Assembly (NCBI GenBank): GCA_964499985.1
Contig: CAZCMX010000031.1
Location: forward strand, 1-26,076
Reading direction: 5' to 3'
DNA from: UBA5734 sp964499985
GTDB taxonomy: Bacteria; Bacillota; Clostridia; Saccharofermentanales; UBA5734
DNA length: 26,076 nucleotides
The notes below the pieces were generated by a model, which saw only the letters and a list, made by a program, of their open reading frames with translations, was not told the origin of the DNA and made no database searches. The position numbers and the translations under genes are program-made. This document shows positions 14,476-21,985 of this stretch, one piece after another. How positions within the stretch are numbered: position 1 is the stretch's first letter; each line of letters opens with the position of its first letter.

Positions 14476-16185
14476 TCAAGACTCCTCCTTTTTCGGGGTC
14501 GCAATATGGAGCAGCTGATGCTGGCGGCCGCGCAAAACACCCAGGTAAAGGGCGCTGACTGCCGGGTTCTCCTCAGCCCTTTTGATCTGATTCTGGTTAC
14601 CAGCCCGGTACAGGCCACGGGCCCGGCGCTGCCGCTCCGAGGCATGGCTCGAGCGCGGCACCGGTTGTCCGGCGCCGCCGATGCAGCCCTCCGGACAGGC
14701 CATCACTTCGACAAAATCCAGTTCGATCTTGCGGGCCTTGATTTCCTGCATCAGGGTGAAAGCTTCCTTGAGGCCATGGACAACAGCGATCCGCAATGTC
14801 CTGCCCTGAAGGGGTACCAGGAGCAACTTGCGGGCAGCTGAGCCGCGCATGCCCAGATGGGAGATTTCCTGCAGCGACTGCGCTGTGTAATTCTGGTCGA
14901 GTCGTCTGAGCACCGCCTCTGTCACCCCACCGGTGACCCCGAAAATCATGCCGGCACTGCTGGCCAGGCTGAACGGCATATCACAGCCAGCTGGTTCAAG
15001 CTCGGCAAAGACCAGCCCGGCTTCGGCGATCATGTCACTGATCTCCTGGGTCGTCAGGACAAAGTCGACATCCTTGCCAGCGTCAGTGACCAGTTCTTCC
15101 CGCGCGGCCTCTGCCTTTTTCGCCGTACAGGGCATGATCGCCACGACCATGGTCCGCTTGCCATCGACCGTCTGGGTGCTCTTGTGATGGGCCTTGATCA
15201 CCGCTCCCAGCATGGACATGGGTGATTTGCAGCTGGACAGATGTCCGGCCATCTCGGGGTAGCGCTGGTGCATCGCCTCGACCCAGGCGGGGCAGCAGGA
15301 TGTGAACAAGGGCAGGTTTTTGCCCGATTCCAGACGGGCCTGCAACTCCGCGGCTTCTTCGAGGACCGTCAGATCGGCACCGGCACTGGTGTCATAGACT
15401 TCGGCAAAGCCGAGATGGCGCAGCGCGGCGACCAGGCGGCCCATGGTATTCTCACCGCTCGTTTCGCCGAACTCTTCACCGAGTGCCACACGGACCGCCG
15501 GAGCGATCTGGGCAATCATCCGGGTTCCCGGTTTGTCGAGCATGCGGTAGACCTGCTCCTTATGGCTGCGCACCGTGATCGCACCGGTCGGGCAGACCGC
15601 GGCACACTGGCCGCAGCTGGTGCAGCCACTTTCGGCGAGCGGTTTCTCGAAGGCCGGAGCAACGGTCAGCTTTGAGCCGCGATGCATGAAGTCCAGCACG
15701 CCGACGCCCTGCTTTTCCGTACAGACCCGCACACAGTCACCGCAGAGGATGCATTTGCCAGGATCGCGGACCAGAGCCGGACTGCTGGTGTCGATATGGC
15801 GCACCTCGCTGCCCTTGGGGAAACGGATATCGCGGATCCCGTAGCGCAGGGCCAGTTCCTGGAGCTTGCAGCGGCCGCTTTTGCCGCAAGTCGTGCAGTC
15901 CCGGCAGTGGCTGGCCAGCAGCAGCTCGAGGATCATCTTGCGATGCTGGCGCAGCTTGCCACTGGTAGTCCGGATGACGCCGCCATCCCAGGGCGGAGTC
16001 GAACAGGACGGCATCAGGCGGCCCTGGGGATCCTCGACCATGCATAGACGGCAGGCGCCGTAAATCGACAGTTCGGAATGGTAGCAGAAAGTCGGCAGCT
16101 CGATGCCAGCCTTGCGGATGATCTGCAGGATATTCTTTTCATCGGTGAATTCGATCGGTTGACCGTCAATCGTCAGGATGCCCAT
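14476..16185 (-). CDS. hydA: [FeFe] hydrogenase catalytic subunit (bifurcating/NAD(P)-linked type)
   Basis: A 569-residue catalytic subunit that makes or oxidises hydrogen at the H-cluster. In order it has a [2Fe-2S] domain (Cys34, 45, 48, 61), a His/Cys 4Fe-4S site (His93 and Cys94, 97, 100, 106 region), two 4Fe-4S ferredoxin motifs (Cys145-155 and 188-198) and the H-cluster domain. The three signatures are intact: FTSCCPAW near 294 with the proton-relay Cys297, IMPCTAKKAE near 350 and MACPEGCIGGAGQP near 490. The true start is the ATG at 16185, with GGGAGG upstream and the hydB stop just before (TGACATG); the longer open frame antisense-extends into hydB and is rejected. The maturation genes hydE, hydF and hydG are not in the window. 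Confidence 0.96.
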   Translation of the reverse strand: MGILTIDGQPIEFTDEKNILQIIRKAGIELPTFCYHSELSIYGACRLCMVEDPQGRLMPSCSTPPWDGGVIRTTSGKLRQHRKMILELLLASHCRDCTTCGKSGRCKLQELALRYGIRDIRFPKGSEVRHIDTSSPALVRDPGKCILCGDCVRVCTEKQGVGVLDFMHRGSKLTVAPAFEKPLAESGCTSCGQCAAVCPTGAITVRSHKEQVYRMLDKPGTRMIAQIAPAVRVALGEEFGETSGENTMGRLVAALRHLGFAEVYDTSAGADLTVLEEAAELQARLESGKNLPLFTSCCPAWVEAMHQRYPEMAGHLSSCKSPMSMLGAVIKAHHKSTQTVDGKRTMVVAIMPCTAKKAEAAREELVTDAGKDVDFVLTTQEISDMIAEAGLVFAELEPAGCDMPFSLASSAGMIFGVTGGVTEAVLRRLDQNYTAQSLQEISHLGMRGSAARKLLLVPLQGRTLRIAVVHGLKEAFTLMQEIKARKIELDFVEVMACPEGCIGGAGQPVPRSSHASERQRRARGLYRAGNQNQIKRAEENPAVSALYLGVLRGRQHQLLHIATPKKEES

Positions 16186-16186
16186 G

Positions 16187-18145
16187 TCAGATTTCCTCCC
16201 TGATGGCCTTGAAGGCACAGCTGTCCAGACAGGCCCCGCAGTGGATGCAGGCCGTCTGGTCGATGATATAGGACGAGCGCGGTTTGCCGCTGATCGCTCC
16301 GGCGGGGCAGACCTTGGCACATTTGCCACAGCCCTTGCAACGCTCACGCTCGATCACAATCTGGCGCAGGGCCTGGCAGACACCGGCCGGGCAACGCCGG
16401 GCGAGGACATGGCTTTCGTATTCGTTGCGGAAATATTTGAGCGTGCTCAGAACCGGGCCGGCTGCTGTCTTGCCCAGGCCACACAACGAGGTCTCGCTGA
16501 TTGTCTCTGCCAGGGATTCCAGCAAGTCTAGGTCCGCGAGCGAGCCCTGGCCTGCGACGATCCGTTCGAGGATCTCCAGCATGCGCTTGGTTCCCTCGCG
16601 GCAAGGGACACATTTGCCACAGGATTCGCTCTGCGTAAAGCTCATGAAGAAGCGGGCAATCTCGACCATGCAGGTCTGGTCATCCATGACGACCAGGCCA
16701 CCAGAGCCAATCATGGCACCAGCCTGGCTGAGCGAATCGAAATCCAGTGGCAAATCGAGATGCTCGGCAGTCAGGCAGCCACCAGAGGGTCCGCCGATCT
16801 GGACAGCTTTGAAGTCACGGGCCCCACGGATGCCGCCACCGATGTCAAAAATGATTTCCCGCAGGGTCGAGCCCATTGGCACCTCGATCAGACCGGTATT
16901 GCGGACACTGCCGGTGATGGCGAAAGCCTTCGTACCTGGGCTGTTTTCGGGACCGATTGACCGGTACCACGCCGCGCCCTTGTCCAGAATGAGCGGCACA
17001 TTGGCAAAGGTTTCGACATTATTGAGGACGGTTGGACACTCAAATAAACCCTTCTCCACTGTGCGGGGCGGTTTGACCCGCGGCATGCCACGCTCACCTT
17101 CGATCGAAGCAGTCAGTGCGGATCCTTCACCACAGACAAATGCCCCGGCGCCTTGGTTGATCTGGAGGTTGAAATGGAAGCCGGAACCGAGGATGTCCAG
17201 GCCGAGCAGGCCGGCCTGTTGGGCTGCTTCGATCGCATGCTGGAGCCGGGCCACAGCCAGGGGGTATTCGGCCCGGACATAGATATAGCCGTCATGGGCA
17301 CCGGTCGCGATGGCGGCGATCAGCATACCCTCAATCATCAGATGGGGATTGCCCTCCATGATGCTGCGATCCATGAAAGCACCGGGGTCCCCTTCATCAC
17401 CATTGCAGACAATGTATTTGACCGGATTCTCCTGCCTGGCAACCTGCTGCCATTTCCGGCCGGCCGGATAACCGCCACCGCCACGGCCGCGCAGGTTAGA
17501 CTCGAGTATGGTCTGGCGGATCGTTTCCGGAGTCAGCTCAAACAGCGCCTTGCGCAGCGACTGGTAGCCAGCATGGGCGATATAGTCTTCAATCGAATCG
17601 GCATCGATCGTACCGCACTCCTTGAGCACGACGCGGGTCTGCTTGCGGTAAAAGGGGATATCATCCTGGCGGGCAAAGCAACGATCTTCAGCATGGTACA
17701 TCAGCCGTTCAACCGGTAAGCCGCGGACCAGAGTCTGTTCCACGATCTCCGGCGCATCTGCTTCGGTGACTTTGATGTAAAGCCAGCCCTGGGGTTCGAT
17801 CCGGACCAGGGGCCCCATTTCGCAGAATCCGTGGCAGCCGCTATGCTTGAGTCCGACAACCGTCTGGCCTTTGCCAGAGTCAGGAACCCGGTTGGACCCA
17901 ACTGCAGTATCCACTGCCCGCTTCTGGCCCGGGCAATCAGCCCCATCTGCTGCTGCCGACAGGATGACTTCCACACCAAGGCCTGCTTCCAGGGCTATTT
18001 CGCGGATCCGCTTGTAGACTTGGAGCGAGCCACCCGCGACACAGCCGGTGCCGGCACAGACGAGGACCCGCACGGTCTGCTTCTCAAGGCTCTTCTGATA
18101 AAGGCTGCGGGCAAAATCCAGTTCTTCAGGCGATCTGATCAGCAT
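16187..18145 (-). CDS. hydB: NuoF-like flavoprotein subunit of the [FeFe] hydrogenase
   Basis: A 652-residue NADH- and FMN-binding subunit. Domains: an N-terminal thioredoxin-like [2Fe-2S] module (CAGTGC, then CHGFCEMG), a NuoF core with the GRGGGGYPAGRKW FMN loop near 222 and the GDEGDPGAF segment, an SLBB region, a 4Fe-4S site (SCGKCVPCREG near 520), and two C-terminal ferredoxin clusters (CKGCGKCAKVC and CIHCGACLDSC). This subunit links NAD(P)H to ferredoxin and to HydA in the soluble bifurcating hydrogenase. The ATG at 18145 has AGGAGG 9 bases upstream; the ATG at 18154 sits directly on that ribosome site and is less likely. It overlaps the end of hydC by 20 bases. Confidence 0.95.
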   Translation of the reverse strand: MLIRSPEELDFARSLYQKSLEKQTVRVLVCAGTGCVAGGSLQVYKRIREIALEAGLGVEVILSAAADGADCPGQKRAVDTAVGSNRVPDSGKGQTVVGLKHSGCHGFCEMGPLVRIEPQGWLYIKVTEADAPEIVEQTLVRGLPVERLMYHAEDRCFARQDDIPFYRKQTRVVLKECGTIDADSIEDYIAHAGYQSLRKALFELTPETIRQTILESNLRGRGGGGYPAGRKWQQVARQENPVKYIVCNGDEGDPGAFMDRSIMEGNPHLMIEGMLIAAIATGAHDGYIYVRAEYPLAVARLQHAIEAAQQAGLLGLDILGSGFHFNLQINQGAGAFVCGEGSALTASIEGERGMPRVKPPRTVEKGLFECPTVLNNVETFANVPLILDKGAAWYRSIGPENSPGTKAFAITGSVRNTGLIEVPMGSTLREIIFDIGGGIRGARDFKAVQIGGPSGGCLTAEHLDLPLDFDSLSQAGAMIGSGGLVVMDDQTCMVEIARFFMSFTQSESCGKCVPCREGTKRMLEILERIVAGQGSLADLDLLESLAETISETSLCGLGKTAAGPVLSTLKYFRNEYESHVLARRCPAGVCQALRQIVIERERCKGCGKCAKVCPAGAISGKPRSSYIIDQTACIHCGACLDSCAFKAIREEI

Positions 18146-18623
18146 CTTTGGCATCCTCCTGCAATTCCTTGAGCAGCTTCAAGGTCTTTTCCGGGGTCAT
18201 GGCAGCATGCACACGGTCATTGACCGTCAGAACCGGAGCCAGACCGCAGGCACCCAGGCAGGAAACCGTCTCCACCGTAAACAGACGGTCCCTGGTCGTC
18301 CTGACCGCCTCTGACAAGCCCAGCTCCTTGCGCAGGGCTTCCAGGATCGGCAAGGAATGGCGCACATGGCAAGCGGTGCCATCACAGATCTTGATCACAA
18401 AGCGGCCTTTCGGCTCCAGCGAGAAATTCTCATAAAAAGTGGCAATGCTGAAAATTTTGGCCTGGCTGATACCGACGGCGTCAGCGGTGACTCGCAAGGC
18501 CTCCTCAGGCAAATAGGAAAAGGCCTGCTGGATGGCTTGCAGGATCGCGATGATCCGCCGCTTCTGGTACTGATGCAGTTCGAGGATCCGGTCCAGCTGC
18601 TGGAGTTGTACTTCACTTAACAT
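18126..18623 (-). CDS. hydC: NuoE-like [2Fe-2S] subunit of the [FeFe] hydrogenase
   Basis: A 165-residue NuoE-type subunit with an N-terminal helical bundle and a C-terminal thioredoxin-like fold. The cluster cysteines are visible as CDGTACHVR (C-x4-C) near residue 85 and SCLGACGLAP (C-x3-C) near 125. It is the first gene of the hydC-hydB-hydA-ferredoxin operon and makes the trimer with HydB and HydA. The ATG at 18623 follows GGGAGGTCAACC. The 5' leader is unusual: it starts with a strong hairpin, described separately. Confidence 0.94.
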   Translation of the reverse strand: MLSEVQLQQLDRILELHQYQKRRIIAILQAIQQAFSYLPEEALRVTADAVGISQAKIFSIATFYENFSLEPKGRFVIKICDGTACHVRHSLPILEALRKELGLSEAVRTTRDRLFTVETVSCLGACGLAPVLTVNDRVHAAMTPEKTLKLLKELQEDAKDADQIA

Positions 18624-18681
18624 GGTTGACCTCCCAGTCGAAGAATGAGAACAAGGTCATTTTAGGAGGCCTGGCAAAAGT

Positions 18682-18736
18682 GCGCAAAGAAGCACCAGAC
18701 CGGATTTTTGCGCCGCGCAAACCGGTCTGGATTATA
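18682..18736 (-). promoter_or_regulatory. hyd operon promoter -10 with overlapping dyad/leader hairpin
   Basis: The minus strand has a perfect TATAAT at 18731-18736; the -35 is weak (TTGGGC with a 19-base spacer). Directly downstream, covering the expected start point, is an inverted repeat with outer arms CCAGACCGG (18695-18703) and CCGGTCTGG (18722-18730) and an inner palindrome TTTGCGCCGCGCAAA (18707-18721). A further GCGCAAA half lies at 18682-18688, 33 bp from the matching half at 18715-18721 (about three helical turns). It could be an operator or a protective 5' RNA hairpin. Confidence 0.6.
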
Positions 18737-18792
18737 AATATGGTTTTTCCAGGCCGCCCAAGTGGCAGGCAATGCTTTGCCAGAAGAGTGAT

Positions 18793-18821
18793 TTAACAAA
18801 TTCGCATCTGTAGTGCATAAT
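18793..18821 (+). promoter_or_regulatory. Promoter of the ferritin-like gene
   Basis: A -35 TTAACA (18793-18798) and a -10 CATAAT (18816-18821) are separated by 17 bases. A short palindrome CCTCATTCAATGAGG (18832-18846) lies just past the expected start point. Confidence 0.55.
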
Positions 18822-18878
18822 TGAGGCAGATCCTCATTCAATGAGGCTGAGCGCCAAGCTTTTCAGGAGGTAGTGCAC

Positions 18879-19361
18879 ATGCGACTCATGGATCAAGCCA
18901 TTCAGTTGGAAATCGATGGTGACCAGTATTATCATCAGCAGGCCAAGCAAAGCCAGGGCACCCCACTCGAGACCGTCTTTATCCTGCTGGCCAAGGCAGA
19001 AATCAAGCATCTTGAACTCTTGCGCCAGATGGATCAGGGCTCCTATCCAGGCTTGGATGGCGATCCGTCAAAAGAAGCCAGAGACCTGTTCAACAAGCTG
19101 GGCGAATTTAAAGCGGATCCCGGTTACCTGGCCGACCAGCTCGAGGTCTATCGCGCAGCCAAGGGAATCGAACTTCAATCCATCGAGCTTTATCAAGCCA
19201 TGCTCCATGCGGCCACCCAGGCAGACGAAAAAAAGCTCCTGCTGTTTTTGGTCAAGCAGGAACAAAGCCATTATGATTTGTTCGAAAACCTGGAAACCTT
19301 GCTGGAACGCCCCACGAGCTGGGTGGAGTCGGCAGAATTCGGCAATCGTGAAGAATACTGA
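18879..19361 (+). CDS. Ferritin-like / rubrerythrin-type di-iron protein
   Basis: A 160-residue four-helix bundle of the ferritin-like superfamily. Probable di-iron ligands are Glu11, Glu41 and His44 (EIKHLELL), Glu98 or Glu103, and Glu128 and His131 (EQSHYDLF). There is no rubredoxin Cys4 domain at either end, so it is a rubrerythrin-like core only. Such proteins in anaerobes handle peroxide, iron or oxygen damage. The ATG at 18879 has AGGAGG 8 bases upstream; the GTG at 18873 is too close to the ribosome site. It is divergent from the hydrogenase operon, so the two may share redox control. A weak GGCGG/CCGCC hairpin follows near 19375. Confidence 0.85.
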   Translation: MRLMDQAIQLEIDGDQYYHQQAKQSQGTPLETVFILLAKAEIKHLELLRQMDQGSYPGLDGDPSKEARDLFNKLGEFKADPGYLADQLEVYRAAKGIELQSIELYQAMLHAATQADEKKLLLFLVKQEQSHYDLFENLETLLERPTSWVESAEFGNREEY

Positions 19362-19448
19362 ATAATAAGCCCAGGCGGCCCGAAAACCGCCAATCGTTAC
19401 ATTAAATTCAAACAGATAGCAAATTTTCCATCTCGGTTTCGGGGCAGC

Positions 19449-19679
19449 TTATGCCTTGACTTGCGATTTTTTAACCTCGTATCCGAGTGCGGTGATGGCT
19501 TTTTCTGCATCGGCCACGGTGACCAGATCAGCGTCAAAATCAAATTTCACCTTGCTGGAATTGAACAGCACCTTGACGCTGGCTTTGTCGACGCCATTTA
19601 AGGCCTTCACTGCATTTTCGACCTTCAGGACACAGGACGGGCAGGTTAAAGTTCCCAGTTGAATCGTCGCCTTGTTCAT
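19449..19679 (-). CDS. Heavy-metal-associated (HMA) domain protein, copper-chaperone-like
   Basis: A 76-residue single HMA domain with the metal site TCPSC (Cys13, Cys16) and the usual ferredoxin-like beta-alpha-beta pattern. HMA domains bind soft metals and deliver them to P-type ATPases. The gene follows the ATPase gene by 39 bases on the same strand, and the ATPase itself lacks an N-terminal HMA domain, so the two probably act as a pair. The ATG at 19679 has AGGAGG upstream. Confidence 0.9.
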   Translation of the reverse strand: MNKATIQLGTLTCPSCVLKVENAVKALNGVDKASVKVLFNSSKVKFDFDADLVTVADAEKAITALGYEVKKSQVKA

Positions 19680-19718
19680 GGTTTTACCTCCTATAGTGGC
19701 GTTCCTGCTAGCTTCATT

Positions 19719-21569
19719 TTACTTCAACCGATACCTGAGCAGGCGCATGCCATTGAAAATCACGAGCAGGATGCTGCCCTCATGGACCAGCATGCCAATC
19801 GACATGTTCATCCATTCGCTAAAGATCAGGCTGGCCAGCAGAATCAGGACCACACCGACCGCGATGATGATGTTCTGCCGCATATTGCTGGCTGTCGCCT
19901 TGGTCAGGCCCAAGGCATGGGGCAGATGGCTGAAGTTTGAATTCATCAGCACGATGTCCGAGGTTTCAATCGCGACATCGGTCCCACTGCCCATGGCGAT
20001 GCCGATTTGAGCCAGGGCCAGCGACGGGCTGTCATTGACCCCGTCACCCACGAAAGCAACCATTCTGCCCTGGGCGATCAGATCCTTGATATAGGCCGAC
20101 TTGTCCTCCGGCAATAGATGGCCATGAGCTTCAGTCAGTCCGAGCTCGCTGGCGACCAGATCGACCGTTTTCTGGTGGTCACCCGAAAGAACAACCAGGT
20201 TTTTAACGCCCAGTTTTTTCAGTTTCTGGAGATCCGCCTTAACCCCAGGGCGGATTTGATCGCGAATGCCGATCAAGGCCTGCAATTTGCCATCGACCGC
20301 AGCCAGGACGAGAGAATTGCCCTTATGCTCCAACCGGGCAATATCCGCCTCGGACTTGGCCGGGAAAGACACATGTTCCTGCTCCATCAGGGCGACATTG
20401 CCAACCACCACCCGGTGCCCGTCTACCGTGGCGATTATGCCACCGCCTTTGACAACCAAGGTCTCGGTCACAAGAAAGGAGCGGGTGGCGCCAATCTGCC
20501 TGACGATGGCTTTGGCTAAGGGATGGTCCGATTCTCGTTCAATGCTCGCCAGATAGGCCAGGATTTCATCAGCCTGGTCGGTGTAGATCTCAGTTTCCGC
20601 CACTTCAGGATTGCCCACGGTCAAGGTGCCCGTCTTGTCAAAGACGATGGTATCGACCTTGCTGAAATCATGGATGACTTCGCTGCCCTTCAAGAGAACA
20701 CCGTTTTTGGCGCCATTGCCAATCCCGGCCACATTGGAAACCGGCACGCCGATCACCAGGGCCCCGGGGCAGCCCAAGACCAGGATCGTGATCGCAAGCT
20801 CGATGTCGCGCGAAATCAGCCAGACGATCAGGGCAATGACGAGCACGATCGGCGTATAGTATCTGGAGAACCGGTCGATGAAACGCTCGGCCTCGGATTT
20901 GGAATCCTGTGCCTCCTCGACCAATTCGATAATCTTGCCAAAAGTCGTATCTTCACCGACACGGTCAGCAACAACTTGCAGGGTGCCGTTTTCCAGGATT
21001 GTTCCGGCAAAGACCTGAGTGTCCTTGCTCTTATGGACAGGCAGCGATTCGCCTGTGATGCTGGCCTCGTTGATATGCCCTTCACCCGTCAAGACGGTCC
21101 CATCAACCGGAACTTTCGCTCCGGTTTTGACCAGGAGAATATCACCGACATCGACATCCTCGACCCCGACTTCGACAAACTCGCCAGCTGCCATTTGCTT
21201 CAAGGCACTCTCAGGCGCCATTTCAGTTAATTCCCGAATGGCTGAGCGTGTCTTGTTCAAGGTCCGCTGCTCAAGGAAGGCTCCGAACAGGAACAGGAAG
21301 GTGACAATCGCCGACTCTTCATAGCTTTGGATCAGAAAGGCAGCCGCCACTGCGATCGTCACCAGCACATCGATGCTGACAACCTTGACCTTCAGGGCCT
21401 GGAAGGCCTGGATGGCAATGGGTGCAATGCCTAAAGCAGACGCAAGGATCAATGCCCAGGTAAAGACAGCCTCATTTATGAACACCAGCTCACTGGTGAA
21501 GGCAATGGCAAGCAAAACCGCACTGGCGATGGTTATTTTGTTCTTCTGGGCTAATATGAACGTCTGCAT
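19719..21569 (-). CDS. P1B-type heavy-metal ATPase with a Cys-Pro-Gly motif
   Basis: A 616-residue membrane transport ATPase. Core motifs are intact: TGES near 172, the phosphorylated Asp311 in DKTGTLT, SDHPLAKA, and the hinge GDGVNDSPSLALAQIGIAMG. The membrane metal motif is Cys267-Pro268-Gly269 instead of the common CPC, CPH or SPC, so metal specificity cannot be assigned; the C-terminal HEGSILLVIFNGMRLL helix resembles zinc/cadmium-type pumps. No N-terminal HMA domain is present. I prefer the ATG at 21569 (AAGGAAG about 13 bases upstream); an ATG at 21599 lacks a ribosome site. It is the middle gene of an operon with orf100 and the HMA protein. Confidence 0.9.
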   Translation of the reverse strand: MQTFILAQKNKITIASAVLLAIAFTSELVFINEAVFTWALILASALGIAPIAIQAFQALKVKVVSIDVLVTIAVAAAFLIQSYEESAIVTFLFLFGAFLEQRTLNKTRSAIRELTEMAPESALKQMAAGEFVEVGVEDVDVGDILLVKTGAKVPVDGTVLTGEGHINEASITGESLPVHKSKDTQVFAGTILENGTLQVVADRVGEDTTFGKIIELVEEAQDSKSEAERFIDRFSRYYTPIVLVIALIVWLISRDIELAITILVLGCPGALVIGVPVSNVAGIGNGAKNGVLLKGSEVIHDFSKVDTIVFDKTGTLTVGNPEVAETEIYTDQADEILAYLASIERESDHPLAKAIVRQIGATRSFLVTETLVVKGGGIIATVDGHRVVVGNVALMEQEHVSFPAKSEADIARLEHKGNSLVLAAVDGKLQALIGIRDQIRPGVKADLQKLKKLGVKNLVVLSGDHQKTVDLVASELGLTEAHGHLLPEDKSAYIKDLIAQGRMVAFVGDGVNDSPSLALAQIGIAMGSGTDVAIETSDIVLMNSNFSHLPHALGLTKATASNMRQNIIIAVGVVLILLASLIFSEWMNMSIGMLVHEGSILLVIFNGMRLLRYRLK

Positions 21570-21607
21570 ATGAACGCACTCACTTCCTTGGTGAACCATT
21601 GACCCAT

Positions 21608-21910
21608 TCAGGCCTGATAGGCCTGGTCGAGCTCGGCCAGCATTTGATAGACTGCCGCATAGCTTTCACAGACATCACCGGGAACCGTGTAATTCTGCGT
21701 GATTTCCCGCAGCCTGGCAAATTCTTCGTCTAGCGGGGGCTTCGCCCGCCCCGCTTGCCTGATTTTCTCCTGGAGGGATTCAAAAACCTTTTGTACAGCA
21801 TAGAATTCCGGGTGATGGGGACCATGCACCCGGGCAACGATCGGCATATAGAGGGTCAATTTTTTCAGATATGCTTTTTTAACGGTATTGAAGGCTGATA
21901 AATCCGACAT
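21608..21910 (-). CDS. Conserved hypothetical 100-residue protein of the metal operon
   Basis: I do not recognise a named family with certainty. The protein is soluble and mostly helical, with a striking VARVHGPHHPEFYAVQKVFESL segment near residues 25-46 whose three histidines and Glu could bind metal, loosely reminiscent of hemerythrin-like or iron-sulfur repair proteins. A Cys occurs near residue 80. The start at 21910 follows AGAGGAATGGAAG. It is the first gene after the FNR-type promoter and lies just ahead of the P1B ATPase, suggesting a metal or redox stress role. Confidence 0.7.
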   Translation of the reverse strand: MSDLSAFNTVKKAYLKKLTLYMPIVARVHGPHHPEFYAVQKVFESLQEKIRQAGRAKPPLDEEFARLREITQNYTVPGDVCESYAAVYQMLAELDQAYQA

Positions 21911-21943
21911 CTTCCATTCCTCTTTTCATCCTGGGATGATTTG

Positions 21944-21985
21944 AGTATAGAACAGAAACCGGTAATAAGAATTGATTTAAATCAA
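21944..21985 (-). promoter_or_regulatory. FNR-type activated promoter of the orf100-ATPase-HMA operon
   Basis: TTGATTTAAATCAA at 21972-21985 is a perfect match to the FNR consensus TTGAT-N4-ATCAA. A -10 TATACT lies at 21944-21949 on the minus strand. With a start point about 7 bases past the -10, the box is centred near -41.5, the classic class II activator position, and no good -35 hexamer exists. The box overlaps the stop codon of the upstream kinase gene. Confidence 0.75.

Noticed and set aside
16186..16347. Longer N-terminus of hydA
   Set aside because: The extension is Arg/Pro/Ser-rich text antisense in frame to the end of hydB; the [2Fe-2S] domain starts at the ATG at 16185.
18695..18730. 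Rex or FNR operator at the hydrogenase promoter
   Set aside because: The dyad does not match TTGTGA-type Rex sites or TTGAT-N4-ATCAA.
19362..19448. Terminator between the ferritin-like and HMA genes
   Set aside because: A GGCGG/CCGCC stem is present near 19375, but it is short and has no U tract in either direction.
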